Below, piece by piece: positions 33,277 to 46,254 of a stretch of 64,000 bases of DNA (position 1 is its first letter; each line of letters starts with the position of its first letter). Origin of the DNA: Puccinia triticina. Lineage: Eukaryota; Basidiomycota; Pucciniomycetes; Pucciniales; Pucciniaceae. The notes under the pieces were generated by a model. It ran no database searches and had not been told where the DNA came from. It worked only from the letters and a program-made list of their open reading frames with translations. Location: NCBI RefSeq assembly GCF_026914185.1, contig NC_070568.1:2252001-2316000 (forward strand), read 5' to 3'. The position numbers were made by a program, and so were the translations under genes.

Positions 33277-34526
33277 TGTCAGGCTCGGTGATGCCAAGAC
33301 ACGAAGTCCTCTAGCTACACGAGTGACTGCGGCGAGTGGGCGCGTCTGTAGATGCGGTAAGATGATGGTTTATAAAGATTTATATCCCTGATGGGATGTA
33401 ACGGAGGGGCCGCGAGAGCAGCGGAATGGTTAAGGTGCCCTCCGGGGCGGTTCTTACAGGGCCTGACAAGCAGGGGTAGTATGTCCTGTGTTGTCTGGGG
33501 TCCGACAAGCGGGGGTTGTTCGACAAGTTCCCAAGTATATAATTGATGGGGATTACTCCCGAGATGATAAAGAGAAAATGAGCTGGACTTACTGTTGGAG
33601 CAGGAGTCCAGCGACGAGCAATGAATCTAAAAACAATCTAACACAAGCTGAGAGCGAACTGATCAACGAATATGTTCGGCGAAGTAGTGCGCTGCTGGGC
33701 GGTTAAAGTGATTGACGATTCTGGGGAGCCAGAGTCCTCCCAACACCGGCTTTTATGCTGTTTCTGGGAGGCTCGTCGGCTCGCTATTCTCCTGGATGGC
33801 CTTCCAATACATTTTGTTGGAAGGCACAGCCTCTTTACTGGTCTTGCTACTCGTAAGACCCGTATCTCTTGGATACCGGTCACAAGGAAGATTCTTTCTT
33901 CTCGGAACTCGTTTAAAGAGTTCTACTCGAAATGACACGCTAGAGATCCTCTGCTCTCGAGTGGAGGATCACTAGGAGTCGGTTCCTATGCGGAGCTCTT
34001 CGGCGATTCGTGTCCGAGTCTTTCCGCTACTGTTGCTGCGACGGAGCTCGGAAGAAGATTGCTACCACGCGACCAGGTACTGTAGTTCTCTGAGTCGCGT
34101 GGCTTGATTGTTTAGCCGCCTACTGGCGGCTGTTGTTTCCATGCGACCAGGTACTACAGTACTCTGTATCGCGTGGCTGAGTGATTTAGCCGCTAACAAG
34201 CCCACGTAGTTTTCGCGCAACCAGTGGCTGTCTGCTGAGTATTACGTGGGTCTTCTGAGTGGGTCTTTTTATACATGCTCCCTTGTTTTTGTTACTTGTA
34301 CCTAGTTGGGATATATTGTACAGAAGAGATTCTGGACCGCGCGGCGGTCCCGTTGGTGTCTAGCTTCTCTAGGAAGCTATTTGTAATATTTAAAACAATT
34401 TAAAACAAATCTATGCTGCGCAGAGATCCGCGCTGCGGTCTGCTCTGCACCCGGTTTACGGTGCTCTTGGCTGCGCTACCGGAGCTGCAGGCGGGGCTCT
34501 ATTCTAGAATGGTAGCCCGGCTGACA
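33277..34526. mobile_element. Solo LTR, 1250 bp, with 5-bp target duplication
   Basis: It starts TGTCAG and ends CTGACA, and is flanked by TTAGA at 33272-33276 and 34527-34531. Copy C shows the empty site with a single TTAGA (59222-59226). The size accounts exactly for the B/C length difference (1255 bp). It holds TA-rich promoter-like sequence (near 34266) and three related hairpin segments of the form GCGACCAGGTACT...CGCGTGG (34068-34106, 34143-34175, about 34214-34250). There is no internal retroelement coding, so the provirus was lost by LTR-LTR recombination. Orientation unknown. Confidence 0.88.
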
Positions 34527-34591
34527 TTAGAAGACAGCACAATACAGGTATGCTTTGCCAAAACCCGCGTGCTGTGCGCTGAATAACACAG

Positions 34592-34655
34592 CCCATGTGT
34601 GACAGGTTTCTCAGAGCCCGCGCGCTGCACACTACAGAAACCTGTGACAAACCAT
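34592..34655. repeat. Inverted repeat (ACAGGTTTCT/AGAAACCTGT)
   Basis: A stem of at least 10 bp around a GC-rich loop containing CCCGCGCGCTGC. Also in copy C at about 59287-59350. Confidence 0.5.
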
Positions 34656-35012
34656 TTTGTATTATATGAGCGCAAACCCCCGTGCAGGCTTTTACATGTC
34701 CCCAAAGGGTTACAAGTACGCATCCTGGAAAGAATATGACATAATCAGCCCAAAACGTGACACGTTAAATGTTGTACAAATGCCCTACACATGGAATGAT
34801 GTCATGGAACGTTCCTCATGCAACAGAAAGACTAGTACATATACAGTACGCCAGATTGGGAAAATTGGGAAATACTGTGGCCCATTCTAGAAAAAATGAC
34901 CACACGTCTCAGCCCCCCTCTGTACGGATCTACACCACCACTTGAATTTGAGCTTGGGTTGACGTGGGCCCAACGGCGCGGTTGGCGAAAGGTTGGCCCG
35001 GGTGGGCGCCAA

Positions 35013-35816
35013 GGGGACCGGCATCCTGGAAACATACTTGTTTCAGACAGCACATGCGAAGTCATCCACATTGACTATGGCATCTGTTTTGGTCAAGGCT
35101 TGAACCTCATACACCCCAAAGTAGTTCCTTTTTGATTCACTCCCAACTTGGAGCTGCTCTTGCAGGATCTGACTATCAGGAGCCAGGGGCGGTGGCGCAA
35201 GGGAGCGAACAAGGATGACGAGTTGCGGATCTTCAAGCATTTTTTTGCCACCACCTTGTGGCATCTCAGTGGCACCCGAGGGGCGCCACCTATGCCCACA
35301 GTCCCGGTGGCTCCCCCTAGCATGACAGAGTGACGCCTGTACGGCCCTGGGTCCCTGTCACGCCACCGTGGCGCATGGAGTGCTGGGACGCCAGCTGGAC
35401 GCATTGGCTTTGCCCAATCTGCCCCGCTGTGTATGGCGGCATCAGACAGGCCAAAAATACGTGTGAAAGCGCCCACAAGTTGGCCAGAAGCCCTGTACTT
35501 CCCCTGAGCGCCCCAGAGAGCTTCCACGAGTATCCAAAGGGCACTCTGTCCGCCCCAAAAGCCCTTTCCTCACGCTTTGACATACCTACTACAGCTTACC
35601 CGCCTTCAACACGTGCTCAATAGCCTGTTCCTAGTCTGGTAAGCCCCTTAGTAGTTGTTTTTTAGCCCCATTTTTCGCCAGAAACTGCCCAGTGTCCACC
35701 CAGCCTCCAGAATCAACCTCTTCAAGCGCTTCCAACTTCCCAGTTTCTACCCTGAAGAACCTCAAGACTTCAAGGGCTTTATACTAGTAATTTTAAACCC
35801 CTTCTCTTGAGATTCT
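35013..35816 (+). pseudogene. PIKK-family (SMG1-like) kinase fragment, copy B
   Basis: The frame from 35013 reads GDRHPGNIL, the catalytic loop of PI3K-related kinases (catalytic Asp and Asn), then HIDYG, which takes the place of the metal-binding DFG, then KVVPFRFTPNLE, which resembles the activation segment of SMG1-type PIKKs. After about 46 residues the similarity ends, but the frame continues. In this copy a TGA lies at 35133-35135 (Arg codon in copy C) and another TGA where C has Trp (about 35331). A further exon (from about 35669, after a TTTTTTAG acceptor) joins in phase to the frame ending near 35639 and runs to a TGA. Only the catalytic core is recognisable. A full kinase is not present. 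Confidence 0.55.
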
Positions 35817-35996
35817 CCACCATTCTTTACTGGGATTCAAAACACCCCTGTTCACAGGCCCCAGTGTGTAACAGGTACCTAAATCCTCTGTTTTTGCAAG
35901 ATACCTTTGAGGGATTCAACACTCCTGATTTTATCAGGCCCCTCTGTATTTAATTGTATTAATTTTATTAATATAATGACACCATTTTCTCATATA

Positions 35997-36026
35997 CTAG
36001 AGGCCAAGGCGGCTTTGCCGCTGCAA
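35997..36026 (-). mobile_element. Third Helitron-like 3' terminus
   Basis: The best-preserved end of the family: GCGGC-AAA-GCCGC hairpin, CTTGGCCT and CTAG, then T on the minus strand. It lies just downstream of the kinase fragment. Also in C at 60692-60721. Confidence 0.6.
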
Positions 36027-36741
36027 ATCCAAATTTGAATGGCTTTAATTCCTTGATATAATTCTCCCTCTTTGGAGCACTCTATCAATCCAGATGTTAT
36101 ATCAATTCAAAGCCCTCAAATTTCAGCACTCTTCATCATCATTGTTTTAGTCCCAAATGCAGTGGGTAGAACTCCCCAATATGTAACTTCATTCCCATTC
36201 TTATCAAAATTATGGATTTGATGGTCCTGCTCCTGCTGCCTTTAATGTCACTTGGATTCAAAAAGGTGGCCAAAAGCCATGAATTTGCCAAAGCTCTCAT
36301 GCAGAAGAATCCCAATAACTCATAAGCCTTCCATTGGAGATGGGAGATGCTTCACATTGAGGTGATCTGCACCCCCAGTCCCAGGAGGCTTAGTTAATTC
36401 AGCCCCTCTCAGTGTTTTTATCATTCATATGTTTTGGAAGATATCCTAACTTTAACACATTGTTCATCCTCAAATAGAGAGCTGAGAATATGATTATTAC
36501 AAAGTTTCAATTGAGCTGATGACAATGAGACATTTCTTTCCATCTCATTCATAAGCTCATTAAAACTTGGTGGTCTCAAGTGATTCATCATTCAGGCACT
36601 CTCAGGTGCAAGAGTATGTTTTCTTGTTGAGCAGTGTGACCTTGATTTTAGTAAAAGTGCAAGGGGAAAATTTAATGAAATGGTAGCTGCATTCTATAAC
36701 AACATTGCAAACTTGGTTTTCATTTTGGACCATCAAAGATC
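36027..36741. other. Transposon-block sequence, nothing recognised
   Basis: AT-rich sequence right of the third Helitron-like end. No coding signal. It joins the sequence shared with copy A at 36710. Confidence 0.4.
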
Positions 36742-37527
36742 TTTTCCTCATCAAAGTTCATAGCGGCTCCACATCTCTCTCAAGGTGGTTGTCCGGCCTT
36801 TGCCTTGCCCATTGGCACTTTTGGCTTCAGATACAACAGTTTTCTCCCTGGCAGCAACCTGAGCGGGTTCTTTGGAGGAGCGCAGCTGGGGGAAGACGTG
36901 GTTCTTCCAAAAAGGAAGCCGATGTGCAGAGGAAAATATAGGCAAGCAATGGAAGAGAGGGCGACTCATGAGGCCAAGGGTGAAGTTGATCATGGGCGAA
37001 CTGGATACATGCTGTTTGAGCTCAACTTGGTCCAGGTGCCCGGCCTCTAGAGCAGAATTGGAGAAAGGATTGGCGACGGGAAGACCTGGCCATGTTCCAA
37101 CCAATGTGACCAGCCTTCATGGCGCCGAAGCCGTTGACGCAATCACCAATCACAAACAGGCACTTCTGGAAGGCCGGGTAATCCTTTTGCGGGATGGCGA
37201 AGGGGCAGGCAGAGGAGATCTGGAGCAATGCAAGCCCGGGTGCGCAGACGGAAATCTCCCCCGTTGGTGTCTCAATTGGCGACGGCCTCAGCCGCGGCTG
37301 CTCTTGTTAGAGCCCGACTCGACAGCCACGCGGCCTGATTTGCTCTTCTTATGTAGCTGCAGATCGCCCCCCAACTTGGCCAGATTCCCGCACTCTCCGA
37401 GGAAAAAATGAGCGCCAAAGTTGGCAAGGGCTTGGTTAGCTTTCTGGTTGATCTGATGGCCCAAAGAAAAGAACGTTTTAGAGCTTGTGTCACCATGGGA
37501 GTTTCCTCAGCACTTGCGTGCAAGTGC
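36742..37527 (-). pseudogene. Degenerate coding remnant (copy B)
   Basis: Corresponds to 12340-13125 with very few differences. Frames are broken in the same way. Confidence 0.25.
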
Positions 37528-37926
37528 CATCTCTTAACTCAGTCATAGATTTGGTTGGATCTCACTTAGATTCTGGTTTGAAGGCAAGGTTCATGTCTGC
37601 CATAAAATATCCTGAAAGGATCTGGAACAATACTTGATGTATTGTGTAATGTATGTGTAAAATGTATACCACACCTATGCTGAAAACAAGGCCATTTTAA
37701 TGATAAGTTTTACTTGATCCTCAAGCTTGACCAAAGTTCCTCATAACTCAATTATCATGATTTTTGAACTCTTTGAAAGCCCATACCCAGTAGTTTTCTC
37801 TGAAATGGTTTTTGTATTTATTTTCAGGGCACACACCAAAAAGCTGCCAGTTATTTCTAAGTTGTTTCTATTACACATGGTGAAAACTTTGGATGGAGTG
37901 TAGTGATACTATGGGAGGTAGAGCTG

Positions 37927-38252
37927 GTCCCTAGTACCCGTTGGCGGGTACCTGTGGAAGAGCGCAGGTATCCGCTGGGTGCAGGTGCGGGTGTCCAGTC
38001 TGGGTCCAAATTCAGGCAGGTACCCGCGCACAAATTGCTATTCTGGGGTGTCCAGTCTGGGTCCAAATTCAGGCAGGTACCCGCGCACAAATTGCTATTC
38101 TGCACAGCTCTGCTTGCCCCTAGTGCCCATTGGCGGGTACTAGGTACCTGTGGACGGGTACCCATGGAAGTACGCAGGTAACTTCCAGCGGGTTCCGGGT
38201 GTCCATTCAGGCAGGTACCCACACCCGCCGCGGGTACCCGGGTGCAAAGTGT
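37927..38252. repeat. GGTACC-rich minisatellite (copy B)
   Basis: 57-bp units at 37992-38048 and 38049-38105, as in copy A. Confidence 0.75.
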
Positions 38253-38361
38253 CAGCTCTAGTGGGAGGTCTGATTTTTCTCTGGTACTACGGTTTGACTT
38301 TTGTGCTGTAGGGCCAGCTGTCACACAACCATGTAACCTGTGCGGGTTTCTGTGACACATT

Positions 38362-38399
38362 GTGTCACACAAACGTACGCGCGCGCGTTTGTGTGACAC
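38362..38399. repeat. 38-bp palindrome with CG core (copy B)
   Basis: Same as 13960-13997. Confidence 0.85.
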
Positions 38400-39436
38400 G
38401 TAGACCATCACCCAGCCATATCATGCCAAGATGAGTGCCCTGAAATCCCAGGGTTGAATTAGCTGAATCCTTTAAGAATGGTATCTGATCTTCATCCATC
38501 AGTACAGAAATCCTGTTGAGGAGATTTTCTGAATTCGTACACAAACCCTGGGTAATCTGAGGTTCCCCTGGACTTGTCCCAGAATTCTAACTCCCTTGGG
38601 ACAAAATTTAGCAGCTGAAGAATGTGCCACACAAATTTACACATGTGTGCTGGTGTGTCACATTTTTCATCACTGAGCCAAGTGATGCCAGCCTGAGTGC
38701 TCATGCAGAGCCAGGGGCTTAGGTGGACCCTTCAAAAATTGTTTATAACGTTCAGCCATATGTGCACAAATGATTTTGGGGATATTTTCTGAAGTCATAC
38801 ACAACTCCTGATTAATATGAGGTTTTTTTCCATTTCCAAGAAAATGGGTTTGACTCATTTTACTGCAACATTTCCACATTCCATTATTCTAAAACCAGTA
38901 ATACCAAGTTGACTTTTACTTTAATTTTTTACATGAGGGCCAATAATGTGCATTACAAGAAACTCATTTTTTCAGAGGAGTTGATTTTGAGAATTCCAAT
39001 TTTGCTTTGCTATCCTTCAACCCTTATTATATTTGACATTTCCCCACTTTTTTTATGCACTCCTTGAATTAGCATGACACCATCTTTCATCTCTCATTCC
39101 ACTTTTTGCCTGTATTTAGTATCTTCTGAAACCAATTAGACACAGCCCACCAGCTAAAATATCTCATCCAGGGATAGACATCAAAGAGCATATCACATTT
39201 GCACCTTGCTTTTAAATACTACAAAGAAATAACAACTGGAGAATTGAGAGAGGCAGAGTCGCCAAGATCACACTGAGTTTAATAAGCTTCAATTATCAAA
39301 CTTTCAAGTATAATTATCATGTATTGATGCAAGAATTACTCAAAAGGGAGGCTAAAGGTGTTCAACTTTAGGACCAGTTTGGCTTAGAACTGATGATGAA
39401 ATTTCTTGAATGGGAAAACAATCTTCAAGTAGCAAA

Positions 39437-41925
39437 CACCAGGGGGGAAAGTGTGGCACTCCCTGGAGAGTGCCAGACCGTATGTTCCTTTGGGAAGACT
39501 GTCTGATGTCAAATTATGTGTGAGCATGTGTGATTTAGGCTTCAAATATGTTGACCTTATGTTCAACTCAGGCTGATCTTTGATCCACTCCATGGTGAAC
39601 ATGTTGGTAATTGAGTTGAGAGTACCCCCACTTGATGCCTGGTACACCCTGGTATTCTACACTTAGTGGTGTGTTTCAGGAATCAATTTGAGACCCCCTC
39701 CACTCAATGAATGGGTTGTAAAGTCATTGAGTGGAGATTCCCTCCACTTGATGACTGTTGGACAACCATTGATTGGAGGTTGTGTCCACTCAATGACCAT
39801 ATCTAAATTACCAGCCACCAAGTGGAGACATCCTCCACTCGATGACTGGTTTTTAATGTCATTGAGTGGAGGGATTCTCCACTCGAGGACTGGTGTGTAT
39901 ACTGGCTGTTGAGTGGGGGGGTTCCTTACTCGGTGACTGGTTCTACTGGCCATTGAGTGGAGACACCCTCCACTTGATCACAGTTCACTAGGCTGGGAAA
40001 ATCCCAGAGCAGTGACCAGTACTGCATGTTGGTCATTAAGCCGGGCCTCTCCCAGCTTTAAGGACTGTATGTACTGTACTCAGCGCGGGGAAAGTCCCGG
40101 CTTGATGGACAGTATGTACTGTCCATCCTGCTGCACTTTTCCAAGCTGAGTGGCCAGTGTAGGCTGCCTACCGCGCTCGGAAAGGCTGACTAGATGATCA
40201 GCATTTGCTGGTCGTTGGGCCAGGGCTTCTCGCTGGATGACCAGTATCTACTGGTCATCGGATTTGAGCTCGGAGAGGCTGCAGATCGATGACCAGGGCA
40301 TGATGCCTGTCAAGCGCGGCCTCTCTGAACTCAATGGCCAGTTTGTGTTGACCATCCAGTCGGAGAAGCCCTGGTCCAATGACCAGCACCTATTGGTCAT
40401 TGTTCTGGGCCTGTCTGAGCTTGGTGAGCAGTCTGTACTGTCCACCAACCTCGGAAAAGCCAAGCTGAATGAACAGTATTTGATGTACTGTTCATTGAGT
40501 TGGGGCTTTCCCAGCTCCATGACCAGCAAACAAAGGTCATCGAGCCCGTGTAAACAAGCAACTCGCCAATGTCCACCCTGATGTTTGGCCGAACATGACG
40601 GTGGACATAGCGACAAAAAAAACACGCTCCCCGGGGACACCCGGGGATGCAGAGCTGATCCCTGTTGCCCCGCTGCCACCGTAGTTGACTTGTGCACAGA
40701 TTGAAACTCCTGGAACACAAGCTTTTTTGGTGATTTGAAACACATATGAACACCATTTTTGCCACTACAAAATGATGATGATTTTGATTGTTCTGGATAC
40801 AGCAGGTCAAAAGAGCATCATTCTTATCTTACACCTGGTGCTAATAATTACCATGTGATAAGAGCAATCAACACCATTTTGTTGCACAATGGCCATGGAC
40901 ATAATGGTAGGTGTGATGAAGGTATGCTACCTGAAGGAAAAAATTGCCCAAAACAGTCAGGCAAAAGGTGTGAAGATGACCAATCTGCAAGACAAACGGT
41001 ATGACCCTGCATGCTGAGATGTGTGTGGACATTTCAGAGTTGACTTTTCACCTCAGAGTTCAGACCAGCTATTGAAATCTTTCTCCTGCTGGTTCCAGGA
41101 TCATCAAAATGTTGATGCATCTATTGATATCCACCAATCTGCCCCCTTCCCTCTGTGAAGCTTAATAATTTTAACCTCTAGCTGCTGCATTTTTCAGTCA
41201 GATGGAGGTCAAGTGAAGGAAAATTGTGCAATGTGTATTCACATACAAAAGGTGCATGGACCCAAATGAACAGCTGACCGTATGGCAAACTTTAGCCTGC
41301 ATAAGTGGACCATCACTTGGTAAACATGGTTGGTGAAAAGGCCTCTTTGATTGTTCACATTTCATATTACAGGGAGGGAAGACAGGTTACAGAGGTTTTC
41401 CCAGCTTTGACACTGTGTGATACTCAAAAAAGAGAAATTTAATTTTACATAAATTTCCTCCCAATTGATAAAGGGAACAAGCATGGCAGAAATATCCCAC
41501 AAGGATTAATCTACCAGTTAGCTGAGTCTTTGCGGTTGCTATAATTTACAGCTATCTTTCATTATGTGATTTTATGTGGGTTTTGATTGAAAAAAATCAG
41601 CCCTGAAAAATCTTCCTTCTCACTTGGTCAAGGATATCTTTGAGCATCAGGATAGTTACATTCTTGGCAAAACATGTTGTGAATTGAAGCTCACATCCTG
41701 GATTTTGTTTGATATGAACCAAACAGAAAATTTCAACTAAGATATTTCCATGTGTTGGAATTGAGTTACAGATCATCCCGCAACCACTTCACCTACAGTT
41801 ACACATCTGTTGGGAAGAAAATTGAACAAGGAGTTGCAACTCACATCTAACTCACATCAGACCATTTGACTGACAGAATTACGGCCTGGCACTCTCCAGA
41901 GAGTGCCACACTTTCCCCCCTGGTG
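39437..41925. mobile_element. 2489-bp TIR element with hairpin satellite (copy B)
   Basis: In the right arm, one base that differs between the arms in copy A (GGCATTC) reads GGCACTC here, making this copy's arms more alike. Hairpin satellite at 39627-40552. Confidence 0.65.
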
Positions 41926-42482
41926 AAATAAACATTTTGCAGAATGTTGTCCCATGATATGCATGAGCAATGCATAAGAATAAATACACAACAAAATGAA
42001 GTGACATTCAAGGGATTTTGAGTTACAAGAAAAGGAAAGTGACATGAAATGGAAAGAGAGAATTACACCATGACAGTTGAGTACACCCACTCTTTGAAGA
42101 GAACACAGACTTTTTTACCATGAGCTGTCATTATGGTCACTCTTGGGCTCAAGAGCTGCAGTAATCCAGCTTAGTGTTTCCACTTGCATATTGCCTGATT
42201 TGGATAAAAGATGATGTTTTGTCTGAGAAAATACCACTGCTTGAAACTTGATTATGCTGTGAAGATTTTTCAAAGACTTTTGGGGTGGTGGGATAATTTG
42301 GTTCTCCATTTGTTGGCTATCATCCATCATATTTGTTGAAGTGAAATTGCATGCAATTTTGCTGCTGTTTGAATATCTACATACATGTTTTTGAGGATAT
42401 TTCCTCCTGAAGTATCCAGTTCATCACATAAGAGATGTGGGGTGGGGTTGTGGGTTATGTTATGTTACCCTCTTCCCCTGAA

Positions 42483-42513
42483 AGTGCAGCAGTGTAGCCG
42501 CCTTGAACTCTAG
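42483..42513 (+). mobile_element. Diverged Helitron-like end, plus strand (copy B)
   Basis: As at 18081-18111. Confidence 0.4.
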
Positions 42514-42633
42514 TATTACTTGTATCATAGTCCCCACTTATGCGTAACGGAATATGAGTGTGAGAAGGGATAAATGAGTGATACCCTGTTACGAGTTCAT
42601 TTCCCGTGTACTGTAATATTCAGGTGTACTGTA

Positions 42634-42821
42634 ATTATGGTCTTCAAAGTTGAAGTTCATGCATGTATAAATGCATAAATCATAAATTCATAAAACTTTG
42701 TTGTTAAGATAAAGTAGCCCGTATGTACTACTTGTATTCTTATAGTTAGTTATGCTTTTTCATGAATTTATGATTTACACATTTATGCATGCGTGAATTC
42801 CAACTTTGAAAACCATAAATA
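42634..42821. mobile_element. Foldback element (copy B)
   Basis: As at 18232-18419. Confidence 0.6.
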
Positions 42822-44031
42822 TTAAGGTGTACTGTAATATTAATGTTACATGTAACTAAACTCTTATAATGACAGTACATTGATGTAACTAGATGTATAT
42901 GTGTAATACAGATGTAAAATAGAGTACTGTGTGTAATGTAGACAATTGCAGGTACTTGGTATGTGTACAGTACTGTGACCACTGACGTGTACTCTGTGGC
43001 TGACATCTTATCCACCAAATACACCACTCCTTCACAGAATTTACTTGCTCATAATGTGCATGTTAAGAAACACAGCATGTGCCAACCACATTTAGATAGG
43101 ATATTAAGGATATTATGTAATCAAAGTTTGAAAATTTAAGAGCACAGTCACACCTTCTTCTGGAGGATACTCTAGTTTTTCAGACACTCAGAACCACAAA
43201 AACCCACATCAAACTAGGATCAACCACATTACTGCACAACACTCAAATATATTGATGGTTATTAACCTTCCTGTGATTTTTTTTTCTTCTTCTCAATTTC
43301 ACCTTCTCTGGCCTCCTTGACGTGCTTGTCTTTCCTCCCCTGTATCTTGAAAATCATCAAATCATATATCTGTAATCATCCAATCCAATCAAAGATCACC
43401 TCAAAATCATGATGTATCATTCTCTTTCTGCAGTTTTTCAACGGTGTATCCGCTGGGCTACACTAAAAAAAGCAACCTTTTAGCGTAGCGCAGCAGTTGA
43501 CCGCTACATGGCCAGACCAAAGAGGAATAGCGCAGCGACAACACCGCTGCGCTACTCGCTAAGCGCAGCAATCGTCCGCTACCCTAGCGGAACAGATCCT
43601 TTGAATGTATAATTGGTGGAATGTTGGAGGATGTTTGAAAGGTTGATGGCGACTTCCAGCATCTTGATCCTACATAACATGCATACCTCAAGCATGTGCT
43701 CGTAGCGCCAGATAGTGGTCTTTTTGTGTGTGTTTCACTGAGACAGTATTGGCCACCGATTATAGGTCAACCTCTTCCAGCGGGGCGAGTTGGGTAGGTC
43801 TCTTATGTGGCTAGCGACGTGGCAATGCGGCTTAGTATTCTGTCAGAGTGCTTCAATGAGAACACGACTCGCGCGTCCCCTTTGCGATCACGGGGCAATC
43901 ACCTGAACGAGGGTCTTGGCAGCTTGCGCAGCGCAAAGCACGGAGCCCACCTTCGGCAGCCTATAAAGAACGCACCACCAAGACCGGACTACCTAGCTCC
44001 AACACTCCTCCCTACCCACTCAAAAAAGAAG

Positions 44032-44201
44032 ATGCCTCCTCCACAAGTTGTCGTCGTCAAGAACGAGGGTGGCAAGGAGATTGGAGGCGGCAACCACTAC
44101 TGCATCATCTGCCGCGCCCCCGCTTCATCTACCCCTTCCGGTAAGCACCCCAAGTCCTCTTCATCACATTCCTCTCACAGAATCCCCCGCACACAGCTTA
44201 A
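44032..44201 (+). CDS. Gene B8: small CxxC peptide, KNEG class, rebuilt 3' end
   Basis: Exons 44032-44140 and 44197-44201, TATAAAGA 43962-43969. Same lost CCTGA exon and same substitute acceptor (CACACAG/CTTAA) as A8, so the change predates the A/B duplication. Confidence 0.6.
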
Positions 44202-44814
44202 AAGTTTGAGTTTTGTAAAGCTTGATTTATTTGAATGTATGAGGTCGGGTTGGATGTGGCCGCAAGACCTGGCTAGCCCTATGACTTCCGAACCCCTGCC
44301 CTAATATAATGGGGTATGAGCCAATCGAGCTCTAGAGAAAACTAGAGTTTAAGCTCCCTAGGTCGAACCAGAAACACACACAGCTGAGAATTCTGAGGCG
44401 ATTGAGTTCGGTGAGGTCCGGTGGATGTGGCCGTCACACCACCTGAGGCCTCTCACTTCCCCGAAAGGAGGAATAATCTTTACTGCCAGGCAAAGGCCGG
44501 ATGAGTGTCTCCAGTTTCTGAGAAGACTTACAGCGTAGTCGCGACGCGGGTTAGGATTCCGTCCGAGTGCTACACGATCCGCGCGCGCCCTTTGAGATTG
44601 AGATCACGCGGTGACTTGTTGCATAAGCAGAACACGAGTCGCACGTCCTTTGTGGACACGCGGCGGTTGCCTGGACGAGGGTCTTGGCAGTTTGCGCAGC
44701 GCGAGACGCTGAGCCCACCCTCGCCTGTCTATAAAAGACGAACCACCAAGACCGAACTACCTACCTCCAACCACCAACTCGCCCTCCTCCTCACCCCCTC
44801 AGAAAAACAAAAAA

Positions 44815-45005
44815 ATGCCTCCCGTTACCTGCACCAACCACGGCAAGGAGATTGGTGGCGGCAACCACTACTGCATTATCTGCCGCGCCCCCGCTCCCCC
44901 CACCCCTCCCGGTAAGTGAAAAGAATCCTCTTCACACAACCCGACTCCTGCAGAACGACTCGACTGACCCAAGATTCCACTTATACTTTGATGTTCCCAG
45001 CCTGA
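44815..45005 (+). CDS. Gene B9: small CxxC peptide, CTNH class (33 aa)
   Basis: Exons 44815-44911 and 45001-45005; TATA box 44730-44737. Matches A9. Last gene before the B/C phase point. Confidence 0.8.
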
Positions 45006-46060
45006 ATTCTCCTCCCGCCTGAGGCTCCTGCAAACTTACTTTGGCCTTTCTGGAACTCTTTCTTTTTTTCTCCGAGCAAACCGTAGGTCTCTTTCAACAT
45101 CCACATCCTCCTCACTCGAAATCAGCCTTGTACTAATTTTTTCCTCCACTATCAGTCTGTGTATCACACTCGGGCACCATCATGGCTGAGCATCTTATTA
45201 TCTCAATTGATAAATCGAGGTAAGGTATTGGATACTATTGCAATCCTTTCGGTTGAATCACACACTGATATCCTTCCTCTCTTCTCTTAACACTGTGGCG
45301 TTTCCGACGGCGGTGGTTTCTTTACTCTCCCAGTTTCCTTTCTGATTTGCAGCCATATTGTTGTATATTTAGTTCTCTCTTTTTTTGCAGATGTTTTTGA
45401 AATTCAATGCCTCTTGCCTTGATCGAGCTCTGAGAAAAAATAGTCTTTTCATGGAAAGAATTTTGCAATTTTATGTGATCTGTACAATGAACATGATAAA
45501 ATTTGATGACACTCTTACTCGATCCTTCCTCTGGCAGGACATTGGGAGATTGAACAGTATTCTTGCTTCTTAAAGCATAGGACACCAATATGCGTCACTT
45601 GTCCGTCACCGCCAGCTGAGTAACCAGGACATTCGCAGCAAAATGGGGTTGAGTCTGATTCCTCCCAATGTGCCAGGTCCGGGTGGATGCGGCTGCCCCA
45701 CCTTAATTTTACCCTTCTCACTTTCCCGAAAGGAGAATTGGGAATAATTTAGTGTTTTTTTATATTTGTCCGAACCAGGCCGGCAGAAGGTGTATAGTTT
45801 TTTTAGGGGGCTAGCCAAGTCGCGAGGCGGGTCAGCATTCCGTACGAGTGCTTTGATGCGAAACCCGACTCGCGCGGCCCCTTTGTGATCACGCGGCGGT
45901 CGCCTCGACGAGGGTGTTGGCAGCTTGCGCAGCGTGAGACGCTGAGCCCACCTTCCCCTGTCTATAAAAGACGAACCACCAAGACCGAAGTACCTGCCTC
46001 CAACCATCACCTCGCCCTCCTCCTCACCCCCTCAGGAAAAACAAAAAGACAAAAACAAAA

Positions 46061-46254
46061 ATGCCTCCCGTTGTCTGCACCAACCACGGCAAGGAGATCG
46101 GTGGCGGCAACCACTACTGCATCATCTGCCGCGCCCCCGCTCCCCCCACCCCTGCCGGTAAGTGAAAAGAATCCTCTTTGTACAATCCGAGTCCTCAAGA
46201 GCGGCTCGATTGACCCAACATACCATTTTTACTCTCATGTTCCTTGTAGCCTGA
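46061..46254 (+). CDS. Gene C1: small CxxC peptide, CTNH class (33 aa)
   Basis: Exons 46061-46157 and 46250-46254; TATA box 45963-45970. Matches A1 and B1, downstream blocks included. Confidence 0.8.

Larger units (their letters stand above)
32969..36709. other. Segment present in B and C but missing from A
   Basis: It contains, in order, AT-rich intron-like sequence, the solo LTR (B only), the kinase-like fragment, and a third Helitron-type end. No target duplication exists at its borders against A, so it is best read as deleted from A. AGGGTACC/GGTACCCT near 33106-33130 forms a perfect small hairpin. Confidence 0.7.
20734..45136. repeat. Macro-repeat copy B
   Basis: Second copy, 24403 bp. 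It matches copy A at a shift of 20733 until a 72-bp deletion near 27475 (shift then 20661), and at about 24402-24403 after the extra segment 32969-36709. That extra 3741 bp is the 2486-bp segment shared with copy C plus a 1250-bp solo LTR and its 5-bp target duplication (2486+1255=3741). Genes B1-B9 match A1-A9 in their exons as far as I can read. Confidence 0.95.

Noticed and set aside
33415..33460. tRNA-like box A (ATGGTTAAGG) inside the solo LTR
   Set aside because: No matching box B or cloverleaf stems could be found.
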